A stretch of 64,000 bases of DNA, from contig CAMNHO010000002.1 of the NCBI GenBank assembly GCA_946539765.1, forward strand, positions 1 through 64,000, in the 5' to 3' direction. This document shows, one piece after another, positions 8,889-17,971 of the stretch (within the stretch, counting starts at the first letter, position 1; each line of letters opens with the position of its first letter). Position numbers and translations under genes: made by a program. Source of the stretch: UBA4312 sp002394635 (GTDB taxonomy: Bacteria; Bacillota_I; Bacilli_A; Erysipelotrichales; Erysipelotrichaceae). The notes under the pieces are model-generated. The model saw nothing but the letters and a program-made list of their open reading frames with translations, ran no database searches and was not told the DNA's origin.

Positions 8889-9371
8889 ATGAAAGTATCA
8901 AAAACAAACGCAATGCGATACCTCGATGTGCACCGTGTTTCTTATAAAGTACATACATATGAGCACCATGCTAAAGATCCAGTGGACGGGATCCATGTAG
9001 CGCAAATGTTGCAGGAAGATGTTAAGAAGATTTTTAAAACGCTTGTTACGCAGGCCAACACAAAAGAATATCTGGTGTACATGGTCCCGGTTGATGAAGA
9101 GCTGGATTTGAAAAAATGTGCGAAAGCCGCCGGTGTCAAACATACTGAAATGATTCATGTTAAAGATATTAATAAAGTCACTGGCTATATACGGGGAGGT
9201 TGTTCTCCACTTGGTATGAAGAAGCAATACAGAACTTTTATCGATGAACAAGCTATATTATACGATTCAATTTATTTCAGCGGTGGGAAAATCGGGGTAC
9301 AAATTGAAATGAACCCGGAGGATTTGATTTCCTTACTGGATATTCAGCCGGTTTCCATCATAAAGGAGTGA
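8889..9371 (+). CDS. ybaK: YbaK/EbsC-type aminoacyl-tRNA deacylase
   Basis: Cytoplasmic trans-editing enzyme that hydrolyses mischarged Cys-tRNA-Pro (YbaK subfamily of the ProRS INS-domain fold). Seen: FKTLVTQANTKEYLVYMVPVD, which contains the conserved K in the FKTL segment, and GYIRGGCSPLGMKK, the family's G-x-x-x-G-G-x-S-P-x-G motif. The ATG at 8889 is chosen because TTGGAGGG sits 7 bp before it and the product (160 residues) matches the family; the longer frame from 8778 adds 37 residues upstream of the promoter. It ends 4 bp before the GH13 gene, so the two are probably co-transcribed. Confidence 0.93.
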   Translation: MKVSKTNAMRYLDVHRVSYKVHTYEHHAKDPVDGIHVAQMLQEDVKKIFKTLVTQANTKEYLVYMVPVDEELDLKKCAKAAGVKHTEMIHVKDINKVTGYIRGGCSPLGMKKQYRTFIDEQAILYDSIYFSGGKIGVQIEMNPEDLISLLDIQPVSIIKE

Positions 9372-9375
9372 AATT

Positions 9376-10668
9376 ATGTGGATAAAGAACAGTGTATTTT
9401 ATCAAATATATCCCTTAGGTGCATTCGGAGCGCCTTTTCATAACGATGGGGTATTGGAACATCGAATCTTGAAAGCAAAAGCTTATATTGAACCGTTGAA
9501 AAAATTAGGGATTGACTGTGTTTTGTTTAATCCATTGTTTCAAAGTAAAACTCATGGATACGATACAACGGATTATTTCACGGTTGACTGTCGTTTAGGC
9601 ACAAACCAGGATTTAGCAGATGTTCTGAACCTTTATTATGAGCAGGGGATCCGTGTACTGTTTGACGGTGTATTTAATCATGTAGGAAGAGATTTCTTTG
9701 CGTTTCAAGATGTATTGACAAATAGGGAATCCAGTGAATATAGGGACTGGTTTTATATTGATTTTAATAACAATAATGAATACGACGACCATTTTTCCTA
9801 TCAGAACTGGGAAGGGTACAGCGCATTGGTTAAACTGAATTTGCGATGTGAATCTTTGATTACATATCTTCTGGACGTGATAGATTTCTGGATGGATACT
9901 TTTCATATTGATGGCATTCGATTTGATGTTGCTTATTGTCTAGATCGTGACTTTGTTAAGAGGGTCCGTTCTCATTGTAAACATAAAAACCCTGACTTTT
10001 TCCTTTTGGGGGAGACTCTTCATGGAGACTATAATCAATGGGTAAATGAGGAAATGTTTGACAGTTGTACAAACTATGAGTGTTACAAAGGATTATATTC
10101 CAGTTTTAATTCAAAGAATTTCTTTGAAATCTTATATTCATATAATCGCCAATTCGGAAAAGATCCGTGGTGCCTTTATACAAATAAGTATCTATTGAAT
10201 TTTGTAGATAATCATGATGTACCACGTATTGCTTCTCAATTGGAGAATGTGAATCATCTTCCGTTAATTTATACCATGCTGATTACAATGCCGGGGATCC
10301 CTTGTTTATACTATGGCAGCGAATGGGGTATACAAGGAATAAAGAATCACGATGATACACAACTGCGTCCACAGATTGAATCGTTGAAGTATAATGAACT
10401 AACCAGCCATATTGAACGGTTGATACATATTAAACATGAATATCAGGACCTCTGGTATGGAGATTATCAACAGATAGCGATAACGAATACGGCTTGTGTT
10501 TATCAACGAGGTCAATTATGGATATGCATAAATATGGAAGCAGATCCATGTCGGCTGTCTCTTCCTTGGAGCGGAACCTTAAAAGATCTATTAAGTGGCA
10601 ATGAAATTGACATACAACAATCAATTACAATGGATGGATATCATTCCTATATATTGAAAAAGGACTGA
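9376..10668 (+). CDS. GH13 alpha-amylase-family glycosidase
   Basis: 430-residue cytoplasmic glycoside hydrolase with no signal peptide. All four GH13 signatures are seen: DGVFNH (region I, residues 97-102), GIRFDVAY with nucleophile D184 (region II), GETLHGD with acid/base E213 (region III), and FVDNHD (region IV). The short length and IYPLGAFGAP start suggest a maltodextrin-acting neopullulanase/alpha-glucosidase-type enzyme rather than a secreted amylase. The exact specificity is inference. AAGGAG precedes the ATG and overlaps the end of ybaK. Its stop codon lies in the stem of the terminator shared with glnA. Confidence 0.92.
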   Translation: MWIKNSVFYQIYPLGAFGAPFHNDGVLEHRILKAKAYIEPLKKLGIDCVLFNPLFQSKTHGYDTTDYFTVDCRLGTNQDLADVLNLYYEQGIRVLFDGVFNHVGRDFFAFQDVLTNRESSEYRDWFYIDFNNNNEYDDHFSYQNWEGYSALVKLNLRCESLITYLLDVIDFWMDTFHIDGIRFDVAYCLDRDFVKRVRSHCKHKNPDFFLLGETLHGDYNQWVNEEMFDSCTNYECYKGLYSSFNSKNFFEILYSYNRQFGKDPWCLYTNKYLLNFVDNHDVPRIASQLENVNHLPLIYTMLITMPGIPCLYYGSEWGIQGIKNHDDTQLRPQIESLKYNELTSHIERLIHIKHEYQDLWYGDYQQIAITNTACVYQRGQLWICINMEADPCRLSLPWSGTLKDLLSGNEIDIQQSITMDGYHSYILKKD

Positions 10669-10689
10669 TTTATTAAAAATCAGTCCTTT
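10659..10689. terminator. bidirectional terminator between the GH13 gene and glnA
   Basis: AAAGGACTGATT and AATCAGTCCTTT form a perfect 12-bp stem with a 7-nt loop, placed between convergent genes. The stop codons of both genes lie in the stem. Confidence 0.82.
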
Positions 10690-12775
10690 AATCTGCATAT
10701 TTGAACAGAATATCATTATAATCGGGCATCGGCCAATCTTTTTTTGGAATCATGGTTTCCAGAATATCTGTCGATTTACGAATTTCCTCCATCAATGGAA
10801 GAATCCGATCTGCCGCGTGACGAGCAGCTTTTCGTGGATCTGGAAGTTCCTCTAATATCAATGCATCTAGATCTTCGATTTGATGTCGTATAGCATTATA
10901 CAGCTTATCGATTGTCTGTAAATCTCTTTTTTCGAATGTGCAGTCTAAACCGGCATTTTCTTTTATTGATTTTGCAGAGATCAAACGAAATTCATGATCC
11001 ATGACAGCCGGTAGAATTTGTTTGCGAAGCATATAAATCATTGTATTGGCTTCAATATGGACGATTTTATAATAATGCTGCAACAAGATCGTTTCCCGGG
11101 CATGTAATTCATTAACAGTATATACATTGTGACGAAGGAACAGCTCCAGATTTTTTGGATCAGTGTAATGTGGAAGGGCATCTGCAGTTGTTTTGAAATT
11201 GGATAATCCTCTCTTCTTCGATTCTTCTTGCCATTCTTGAGAATAACCATTTCCGGAATACAGAATACGCTTATGCTCTCTGATCGTTTTGCGGATCAGA
11301 CGGAAGATATCCTTTGTCATATTCTCTTGAGATGAACACTCCAATATATCTGCGAACTGTGTTAATTCTTCTGCTACAATAGTATTCAAAATGGTATTCG
11401 GGCAGGAAATGTTCAATTCAGAGCCCAACATTCGGAATTCAAATTTATTACCGGTAAAAGCAAATGGACTTGTACGGTTCCTATCCGTTGTATCACGCGA
11501 AAGCGATGGCATGGAAGAAACACCAAGTTCCAGGGTAGTGTCTGTATGGTCCGTGTATTCTTCTTTCGCTTCGATAGATTGAAGAATTTCTGTCAGCTGA
11601 TCACCGAGGTACATGGATATGATTGCTGGAGGGGCCTCATCAGCTCCTAATCGGTGGTCGTTACCTGCTGTGGCAACAGAAACACGTAACAGGTCCTGGT
11701 ATTCATCAACTGCTTTAATGATTGCTGATAATACGATCAGAAAGCGCAGATTGTCTTTTGGGTTTTTCCCAGGTTCCAAAATGTTATTTCCTTTATCATC
11801 ACTGAAGCTCCAGTTATTATGTTTGCCGGATCCATTGACTGACGCAAATGGCTTCTCATGCAATAGACAAACTAATCCATGGTGATTGGCAACTTTTTTC
11901 AAAACCTCCATTGTCAACTGGTTTTGGTCACTAGCTATATTTCCGGCAGAATATACCGGTGCCAGTTCAAATTGGCAAGGAGCTACTTCTTTGTGTTCTG
12001 TCTTTGCGAATACGCCCAGTCTCCAAAGTTCCTCATCAACCTCTTCCATAAAGGCTTTTGCTCGTTCTCCGATGTTTCCGAAATAGTGGTCATCGAGTTC
12101 CTGGCCTTTTACTGGAGGGGCCCCGAATAAGGTTCTGCCTGTGACCATTAAATCGGTTCTTTGAGAATACATTTTTTTGTCAATTAAAAAGTATTCCTGC
12201 TCTGGTCCGACACTGACGTTTATTTTCTTCGTATCATAGCCGATAATATTCAATAAACGTACTGCTGCTTTGTTCAAAGCATCGGTGCTTCGAATCAAAG
12301 GGGTCTTTTTATCTAGAGAAGAGCCGTCATATGAACAGAATAGAGTAGGTATATATAAGGTGCGATCTTTTACAAATGCAAAGCTCGTCGGATCCCATGC
12401 GGTATAACCTCTGGCTTCGAACGTAGATCGCAGGCCGCCGCTAGGGAAACTGGAAGCATCTGGCTCCCCTTTGATCAGTTCTTTTCCTTTAAATTCACTG
12501 ATGACCGAATTCGGGCCTAACGGATTGATAAATGCATCGTGTTTTTCAGCGGTTATCCCGGACATTGGTTGAAACCAGTGTGTATAGTGAGTGGCTCCTT
12601 TTTCCACGGCCCAGTCTTTCATAGCATTTGCGACTGTATCAGCAATTTCTGGGGGAAGCTCTTTTCCGTTTTCCATAACGTCTACCATGATTTTATAAAT
12701 AGAATGGGGTAAATACTTCTGCATGGCATCCAGGCTGAAGACATCACATCCAAAAAAATCATCAACTATTGTCAT
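10688..12775 (-). CDS. glnA: glutamine synthetase type III
   Basis: ATP-dependent synthesis of glutamine from glutamate and ammonia. At 695 residues it is the large GSIII (GlnN) type found in Bacteroidetes and anaerobic Firmicutes, not the ~450-residue GSI. Seen: FFGCDVFSLDAMQKYLP at the start, THYTHWFQPMSGITAEKHDAF, GPEQEYFLID, GSGKHNNWSF and GNDHRLGADEAPPAIIS, all GSIII hallmarks. The ATG at 12775 follows GGAGGATCAAAT. The longer frame to 12880 runs over the divergent promoters and was rejected. Confidence 0.97.
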   Translation of the reverse strand: MTIVDDFFGCDVFSLDAMQKYLPHSIYKIMVDVMENGKELPPEIADTVANAMKDWAVEKGATHYTHWFQPMSGITAEKHDAFINPLGPNSVISEFKGKELIKGEPDASSFPSGGLRSTFEARGYTAWDPTSFAFVKDRTLYIPTLFCSYDGSSLDKKTPLIRSTDALNKAAVRLLNIIGYDTKKINVSVGPEQEYFLIDKKMYSQRTDLMVTGRTLFGAPPVKGQELDDHYFGNIGERAKAFMEEVDEELWRLGVFAKTEHKEVAPCQFELAPVYSAGNIASDQNQLTMEVLKKVANHHGLVCLLHEKPFASVNGSGKHNNWSFSDDKGNNILEPGKNPKDNLRFLIVLSAIIKAVDEYQDLLRVSVATAGNDHRLGADEAPPAIISMYLGDQLTEILQSIEAKEEYTDHTDTTLELGVSSMPSLSRDTTDRNRTSPFAFTGNKFEFRMLGSELNISCPNTILNTIVAEELTQFADILECSSQENMTKDIFRLIRKTIREHKRILYSGNGYSQEWQEESKKRGLSNFKTTADALPHYTDPKNLELFLRHNVYTVNELHARETILLQHYYKIVHIEANTMIYMLRKQILPAVMDHEFRLISAKSIKENAGLDCTFEKRDLQTIDKLYNAIRHQIEDLDALILEELPDPRKAARHAADRILPLMEEIRKSTDILETMIPKKDWPMPDYNDILFKYAD

Positions 12776-12797
12776 ATTTGATCCTCCATATGAAATC

Positions 12798-12806
12798 ATT
12801 TTAGCA
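12798..12806 (-). promoter_or_regulatory. extended -10 promoter of glnA
   Basis: On the minus strand TGCTAAAAT (TGnTAAAAT) lies 22 bp upstream of the glnA start. Confidence 0.55.
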
Positions 12807-12847
12807 CAACTAGCATAAATATAAAATGTGAAATACCTTCGTATAAT

Positions 12848-12876
12848 TTGATGTTGAATCATGCATTGGGTATAAT
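12848..12876 (+). promoter_or_regulatory. promoter of the AI-2E-family gene
   Basis: TTGATG and TATAAT separated by exactly 17 bp; the -10 ends 17 bp before the ATG at 12894. It is divergent from the glnA promoter. Confidence 0.65.
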
Positions 12877-12893
12877 ACATAAAGAGGTCATAT

Positions 12894-14054
12894 ATGTTTC
12901 ATATCCCGAAAGAATATAAGAAAAAAGCAGATTTTTACAAAGCGATGATCGTATTTGCCACTATCATTTTATTAATTGTTCTATATCTGGAAAAAATAGG
13001 ACATTTTTTGGCGTGGATCGTATCCATCTTGTTTCCTTTTATTTTAGGTATCGGCTTTGCGTTTATTTTGAATATTTTAGCTAATGCAATCCTGCGGCTA
13101 ATGAAAACGGCATTTAAAGTAAAGGAAACAAAGAAGAAAAGGATTCTGGCAAATCTTCTTTCTATTCTTCTCGTAGTGGGATTTTTATTGACCTTTCTAG
13201 TCATGATCATTCCAAGGGCTTTTGTGTCCATTCAAATATTGCTGGAAAACTTACCTAACACTGTACTTCAGATCCGCACAATACTCATCGAAATGACACG
13301 TCATTTCCCGTCGTTGCAAAGCATTATATTAGATTATGACTTTTCGAATTTCTCCGATAGTGAATGGCTGGCAACAATTGGTTCGTCTTCAAACATAATA
13401 CTTGGAAATAATGGATTTATCGAACAAGTCAATTCAATCATTACAACAACTATTTCATGGTTGACTACGTTATTGATCGCTTTCGTTTTCTCGATTTTCA
13501 TTTTATTCAACAAAAATCATTTTATAAAGGATATACGGAATTTTTTCTATGCTTTTTTACCGGATAGCGCTTATCGAAAGGGAGCTCATATTTATCATAT
13601 TTTCAAAAAAACCTTTACTCGATATATTGCCGGTTCTCTGCTTGAATGCATTATTCTGGGAACACTGGTCATTGCAGGAGCTTCTATTTTAAAAATTCCT
13701 TATTCAATCTTGTGTGGATGTATCGTGGCCATTGGGGCTTTGGTTCCTATGTTTGGTGCTCTTCTGGCAGCAATCGTGACTGCTTTATTCTTATGTATTG
13801 AAAGTCCGGTAAATGGTGTTACATTTATAATCATGTTTATCTTGATCCAACAAATTGAAGGAAATTTCATTTATCCAAATGTTGTTGGAAAATCGACTGG
13901 ATTGCCACCGATGTACGTATTGGTCGCTATTACGCTTGGGGCTAGTTTTGGCGGTGTTCTCGGCATTGTTATTTTTATTCCTTTATGCTCTTCAATTTAT
14001 CAATTATTACAGGAATATGAAGAAATGCGGATCAAAAAAAAGAATTTATATTGA
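12894..14054 (+). CDS. AI-2E family transporter (PerM/YtvI-type membrane protein)
   Basis: 386-residue polytopic membrane protein of the AI-2E/UPF0118 exporter family. Hydrophobic segments are seen around residues 20-65, 80-105, 190-210 and several between 245 and 370. The conserved C-terminal GxxxxIPxxGALxxxxxA-like region appears as AIGALVPMFGALLAA, followed by QQIEGNFIYPNVVGKS, a strong family signature. Members include quorum-signal exporters and Na+/H+ antiporters, so the substrate is not assignable. It is divergent from glnA. Confidence 0.88.
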   Translation: MFHIPKEYKKKADFYKAMIVFATIILLIVLYLEKIGHFLAWIVSILFPFILGIGFAFILNILANAILRLMKTAFKVKETKKKRILANLLSILLVVGFLLTFLVMIIPRAFVSIQILLENLPNTVLQIRTILIEMTRHFPSLQSIILDYDFSNFSDSEWLATIGSSSNIILGNNGFIEQVNSIITTTISWLTTLLIAFVFSIFILFNKNHFIKDIRNFFYAFLPDSAYRKGAHIYHIFKKTFTRYIAGSLLECIILGTLVIAGASILKIPYSILCGCIVAIGALVPMFGALLAAIVTALFLCIESPVNGVTFIIMFILIQQIEGNFIYPNVVGKSTGLPPMYVLVAITLGASFGGVLGIVIFIPLCSSIYQLLQEYEEMRIKKKNLY

Positions 14055-14069
14055 CATTATAAATGTCAA
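14051..14069. repeat. palindrome upstream of the ankyrin gene
   Basis: TTGACATT-ATA-AATGTCAA is a perfect 8-bp inverted repeat between the AI-2E and ankyrin genes. No T-run follows, so it looks more like an operator (it contains a TTGACA box) than a terminator. Confidence 0.45.
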
Positions 14070-14107
14070 ATTGAACTGTATTCTATCTTTAGAAAGAAGG
14101 AATAAAG

Positions 14108-14440
14108 ATGAATGCAGAAAGAAGAATAGCGATGACTTTGCTAAATGCAGTATGGAACGAAGATGTTCAGAAAGTCAAGGATGCTTTGGATATGGGGGCA
14201 GATCCGAGCTGGTGTTTTAACGGATATCCAATACTGATCCATGCATTATACACAGAGAATGTACAAATCATGGAATTGTTGATTGATGCAGGGGCTACAC
14301 AGACACAAGAAGCCTTTGGATATGCTTTGGAAAAAGGAATTGGAAAAGTGGTTCGTCCGCTTTTGTTTCGAGGTATCATTCCCAAGCATTATGAACCAAA
14401 AGCCGGAACGGGTGATTTCCCACAAAGATTTGCTTATTAG
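14108..14440 (+). CDS. small ankyrin-repeat protein
   Basis: 110-residue cytoplasmic protein made of ankyrin-like helices. Residues 14-45 (AVWNEDVQKVKDALDMGADP) and 46-75 (LIHALYTENVQIMELLIDAGA) follow the ankyrin pattern of paired helices ending in G-A. Such proteins mediate protein-protein contacts; the partner is unknown. An AGAAAGAAGGA site precedes the ATG. It ends 18 bp before a WYL regulator, suggesting co-transcription. Confidence 0.78.
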   Translation: MNAERRIAMTLLNAVWNEDVQKVKDALDMGADPSWCFNGYPILIHALYTENVQIMELLIDAGATQTQEAFGYALEKGIGKVVRPLLFRGIIPKHYEPKAGTGDFPQRFAY

Positions 14441-14458
14441 GAAAAAAAGGAGCACAGC

Positions 14459-15388
14459 ATGAATCGAACGAGTTTATGTTTACAAATGTTGATGTTATTA
14501 AAGGCACGCGGAAAAATGAATACGAAGGAATTGGCTTCGGCATTGGAAACCAATCCGAGAAATATTCGTGAGTTTAAAAAAGATCTAATTACTGCAGGCT
14601 ATAATATTCAGGAACAAAAAGGTCGTTATGGAGGCTATTATTTGGATGAGAATTGTTTGTTTCCTTCATTACGTCTCTCAGAAGCCGAAATTAGCGCCTT
14701 GAACGAATCATCGCAGATTATTGTTGAGCAACGGTTTGATCGTACAAATGACTATTTAAGGGCGATTGACAAGGTACTGAGTTCAACCAGAAACAATGAG
14801 GTAGCAAAAAGAATCTATATCAATTCAAATAGTTCTTCTTTGTCTTCGAAGGAAAAGGTTATTTTGGAAAAAGTGCAGCAGGCTATCGATGATAATCATT
14901 GTTTGAAGATTGAATACAGGACACGTGACAATTCCCGTGCAGAGAGCTATTTGATCGATCCATATGAGATTATGCATTATCAAGGAGCTTATTATATACT
15001 AGCATTCAGTCATAAAAGGAATGATTACCGTACTTATCGCGTTAGTCCGTATCGAATGCTTCAATGTGAAATTGATACGCGTTCTTTCTTAAGGGATAAT
15101 ACTTTCCATGTTGAACAACATATTGGTAAAAATTCTATTTTCAAAGGATCGTTTACCAGAGTAAAAGTAAAAGTAGATATTGAAATAGAGAATATTTTTT
15201 TAGAAGAATTCTGGGGAAATGATTTCAAAAAAGAAAAGCCTCTTGAATATTCGTTTCTTGTAGAAGATCGGTATTTATTCTTTAAGCAGTTGTTTTCCTA
15301 CCAGGAACGAGTTAAGATCCTGGAGCCGGAATCGTTAAAACAAGATTACATTCGGCAGATTGAAACAATTTTGCGAAACTATCAATAA
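14459..15388 (+). CDS. HTH-WYL transcriptional regulator (YafY type)
   Basis: 309 residues. The N-terminal winged HTH (residues 6-65, KMNTKELASALETNPRNIREFKKDL) is of the HTH_11/DeoR kind, and the WYL domain starts near residue 140 (HCLKIEYRTRDNSRAESYLIDPYEI). The C-terminal WCX-like extension is near residues 230-305. WYL proteins are ligand-responsive regulators, often sensing nucleotides or DNA-damage products and sometimes controlling defence genes. It lies upstream of a putative nuclease gene in the same direction. The target is unknown; the TTGACATT palindrome upstream is one candidate. Confidence 0.88.
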   Translation: MNRTSLCLQMLMLLKARGKMNTKELASALETNPRNIREFKKDLITAGYNIQEQKGRYGGYYLDENCLFPSLRLSEAEISALNESSQIIVEQRFDRTNDYLRAIDKVLSSTRNNEVAKRIYINSNSSSLSSKEKVILEKVQQAIDDNHCLKIEYRTRDNSRAESYLIDPYEIMHYQGAYYILAFSHKRNDYRTYRVSPYRMLQCEIDTRSFLRDNTFHVEQHIGKNSIFKGSFTRVKVKVDIEIENIFLEEFWGNDFKKEKPLEYSFLVEDRYLFFKQLFSYQERVKILEPESLKQDYIRQIETILRNYQ

Positions 15389-15415
15389 TGCAGTATTATA
15401 GGATAGGTGGTGCGA

Positions 15416-16900
15416 ATGATACATGTTAGTGATCTGATCAATTATTCTAAATGTCAAAGACTTAGCTGGAACCGGGCTCATAAAAAAATACCGTTTCGCA
15501 GCTTTTATCATATGAATACTCCATATTCTCAGATTTGGAAAGATTATCTTCATTTTCAAAATGTTGGGAATGGACAGGTAGGGGATACCAATGAACGAAC
15601 CCTGCATCTTTTAAAAGAACACGATTATGTGTATAATGCAAGATTTGAATATCGGGGCTGTCGGGTACGTATCCCTGTTCTTGTTAAACTGGAAAACGGA
15701 TTTAAAGCCATCTATCCATATTTGAGTGCATTTCCAAAAGAATCGGAAGCAATGGTAATGAAGGTTAACCGGGATATTGCCGCTAAATGCGGAATATCCA
15801 TTGTAGAGCATGAAATTATATATTTAAATAAGGACTATGTAAGACAGGAAGTATTTGATGGGAATCAATGCCTGCTTCGATCGCATTGTCTTTTTAACCG
15901 AAAAAACAAGCTTGCACATTCGATTGAAGAATATATGGAAAGAATATCATACGATCTTGATCGATGGATCGATGAGACAACAGCGATTATAGAGATGGAG
16001 AATCAACCGGAAACAAAACGTTCAAAAACTTGTACAGCCGGGCGACGGTGTATTTACTATGATACGTGTTTTGATGAGACGGACCAGCCGGATGATTCTA
16101 TTTTATTCTTAACAACCTCGAGAAATAAAATAGATGCCTATCATCAAGGGATTCAGCATGTTTATGAGCTGCCGGAAGATCAGTTGGATGGCTTTCGTTT
16201 ACAATATTCACAGATGATGGCCAGTCGTAAACAAGCTCCCTTTATTGATAGAGCGGCCATCCAGGTATGGTTGCAAAAAATCACTTATCCTGTTTCTTAT
16301 CTGGATTTTGAGTGGGACATATTTGCCATTCCACCATATAAAGGGATGAAACCTTTTGATGTATTATGTTTTCAATACAGCTTACATATTGAAGATTCTG
16401 ATGGATCATTACGCCAAGTAAGTTTTTTTGATACAAACGACTGCAGGGAGGCATTTATTCAATCCTTATTAAAAGAGATACCAAAATCCGGGAGCATTCT
16501 TGTTTATAACATGGCTGGCGCCGAGCAATTGCGACTGATTCAATTGAGCGAGCAGTTTCCTAAATATAAAGAGGAGCTGAAACAAATTTGGACACGGATG
16601 GTGGATCTTTCTAAACCGTTTGAAGCTGGATTGTTTTATGACAATAAGATGCGTGGACATTATTCATTAAAGAACGTATTGCCGGCATTTTCGGATACGT
16701 ATTCATATACAGAGCTGGATATAAAAAATGGATTAAATGCAGTAGATGCATACCGTTTGTTTGATAAATCAGATATACAGAAACAAGAAGAGATCCGAAA
16801 GAATATTGAGCAATATTGTCAGATGGATACATTTGCGGAATATATTGTATATCATGGATTAAAAAATCTGACGGAGGAAAATGGGGCATGCCAAATATAA
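15416..16900 (+). CDS. DUF2779 protein with Cas4-like cysteine cluster and RNase H-like C-terminal domain
   Basis: 494 residues when started at the ATG at 15416, 8 bp after AGGTGG; the in-frame GTG at 15407 is part of that site. The N-terminal half has a lone early Cys (YSKCQRLSW) and a late cluster CTAGRRCIYYDTC near residue 205, the spacing pattern of the Fe-S cluster in Cas4/AddB-type PD-(D/E)XK nucleases. The C-terminal part (from about residue 295, YLDFEW, then LVYNMAGAEQLRL and YSLKNVLP) matches the DUF2779 region, which resembles a DnaQ/RNase H-fold exonuclease. Nuclease function is inference. Its stop overlaps the next gene. Confidence 0.72.
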   Translation: MIHVSDLINYSKCQRLSWNRAHKKIPFRSFYHMNTPYSQIWKDYLHFQNVGNGQVGDTNERTLHLLKEHDYVYNARFEYRGCRVRIPVLVKLENGFKAIYPYLSAFPKESEAMVMKVNRDIAAKCGISIVEHEIIYLNKDYVRQEVFDGNQCLLRSHCLFNRKNKLAHSIEEYMERISYDLDRWIDETTAIIEMENQPETKRSKTCTAGRRCIYYDTCFDETDQPDDSILFLTTSRNKIDAYHQGIQHVYELPEDQLDGFRLQYSQMMASRKQAPFIDRAAIQVWLQKITYPVSYLDFEWDIFAIPPYKGMKPFDVLCFQYSLHIEDSDGSLRQVSFFDTNDCREAFIQSLLKEIPKSGSILVYNMAGAEQLRLIQLSEQFPKYKEELKQIWTRMVDLSKPFEAGLFYDNKMRGHYSLKNVLPAFSDTYSYTELDIKNGLNAVDAYRLFDKSDIQKQEEIRKNIEQYCQMDTFAEYIVYHGLKNLTEENGACQI

Positions 16901-17889
16901 TTACGCACGTTTTATTTGCACAGGAAGTACAGAATACATGTTTATTGGAAAAAGAAAAAGAAAGAATTCAAAAGCATCAGCAGCTTTATGAAATTGGGGC
17001 TAATGGCCCAGACTATTTATTCTTTCATGGATTTAACATTCGACATTTTGAGAGGAAAAGCCATATGCGCCGCTTGGGAACAGTAGCACATAATAAAGGA
17101 GTGAATGATTTTTATCATTCTGCTTTTCAATCTATTCTGCAGGAGAAAGATGAAGAGATCAAAGAAAGGGAAATCGTCTATTTGTGTGGCCATTTAGCGC
17201 ACTGGGCTTTAGATTCCACAGCGCATCCATATATTTATTATCGAACAGGAACAAAATCAAAAATAGCAACATTTTGTCATCATAAGATTGAATCTCTCAT
17301 TGATGCCATCATGTTAAAAGATAAAAAAGGGATGACAATCAAAGATTACAAAGTATTTGAAATCTGTGATTCGGATGTTTTGCAGGCTCAGGCAATTGCC
17401 AGGATATATATTCCGATTGCTCGGAATATATATCAAATAGAGGCACAACCATATGAAATTGTTGAAGCATTGAATGACTGGCATTTTATGCAGAAACTGC
17501 TTTATGACGGAGGTGGGAAAAAAGTTCGGACATTGCAGAAGATGGAAGCATTGACAGGTATGCATGGAGCAGCTACCGGCCTAATTATTCCAAACGAACC
17601 TTATGACCCATGTGATGTTTGTAATTTACTGCATAAACAATGGGTTCATCCATGTGATAAAACGATTACGAGCACGGACAGTTTCTTTGATTTATACGAT
17701 AAAGCGATGCCGATTTGCCAACAGGCAATTGCATTATTTTTACGTGCCCTGGATACAAAAGATGATCGGGACTGGTTAGATTATTTGGCAAATCGGAATT
17801 ATACCGAAGGCTTGGATGTTAGAGAACCAATGATCTATTTTGACCCGGATTTGGAATCAAATAGTCAACGATTATTACAGGAAAAGTAA
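16888..17889 (+). CDS. zinc-dependent phospholipase C-like protein
   Basis: 333 residues from the ATG at 16888, which overlaps the end of the preceding gene by 13 bp and follows GGAGG. The start MPNIITHVLFAQEV, then GANGPDYLFF, CGHLAHWALDSTAHP and CHHKIESLIDAIML, present the His/Asp ligands typical of the zinc-dependent phospholipase C / S1-P1 nuclease-like fold. There is no signal peptide, unlike secreted clostridial alpha-toxins, so it is a cytoplasmic relative of unknown substrate. Confidence 0.82.
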   Translation: MPNIITHVLFAQEVQNTCLLEKEKERIQKHQQLYEIGANGPDYLFFHGFNIRHFERKSHMRRLGTVAHNKGVNDFYHSAFQSILQEKDEEIKEREIVYLCGHLAHWALDSTAHPYIYYRTGTKSKIATFCHHKIESLIDAIMLKDKKGMTIKDYKVFEICDSDVLQAQAIARIYIPIARNIYQIEAQPYEIVEALNDWHFMQKLLYDGGGKKVRTLQKMEALTGMHGAATGLIIPNEPYDPCDVCNLLHKQWVHPCDKTITSTDSFFDLYDKAMPICQQAIALFLRALDTKDDRDWLDYLANRNYTEGLDVREPMIYFDPDLESNSQRLLQEK

Positions 17890-17909
17890 CTGAAGAGTTA
17901 CTTTTTTTT
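17883..17909 (+). terminator. terminator after the phospholipase C-like gene
   Basis: AAAGTAAC pairs with GTTACTTT around a 6-nt loop, followed by T. The gene's stop codon lies in the left arm. Confidence 0.85.
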
Positions 17910-17946
17910 ATTTGTTTAATAAAACTATAAGAATTTAAATGGTTTA

Positions 17947-17955
17947 TGATACAAT
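17947..17955 (+). promoter_or_regulatory. extended -10 promoter of nfnAB
   Basis: TGATACAAT (TGnTACAAT) lies 17 bp before the nfnA start. Confidence 0.55.
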
Positions 17956-17971
17956 GTAACGGGTGATAAAA

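Noticed and set aside
13855..14220. 121-codon plus-strand frame overlapping the AI-2E gene end.
   Set aside because: It is out of frame with two well supported genes and has no recognisable domain.
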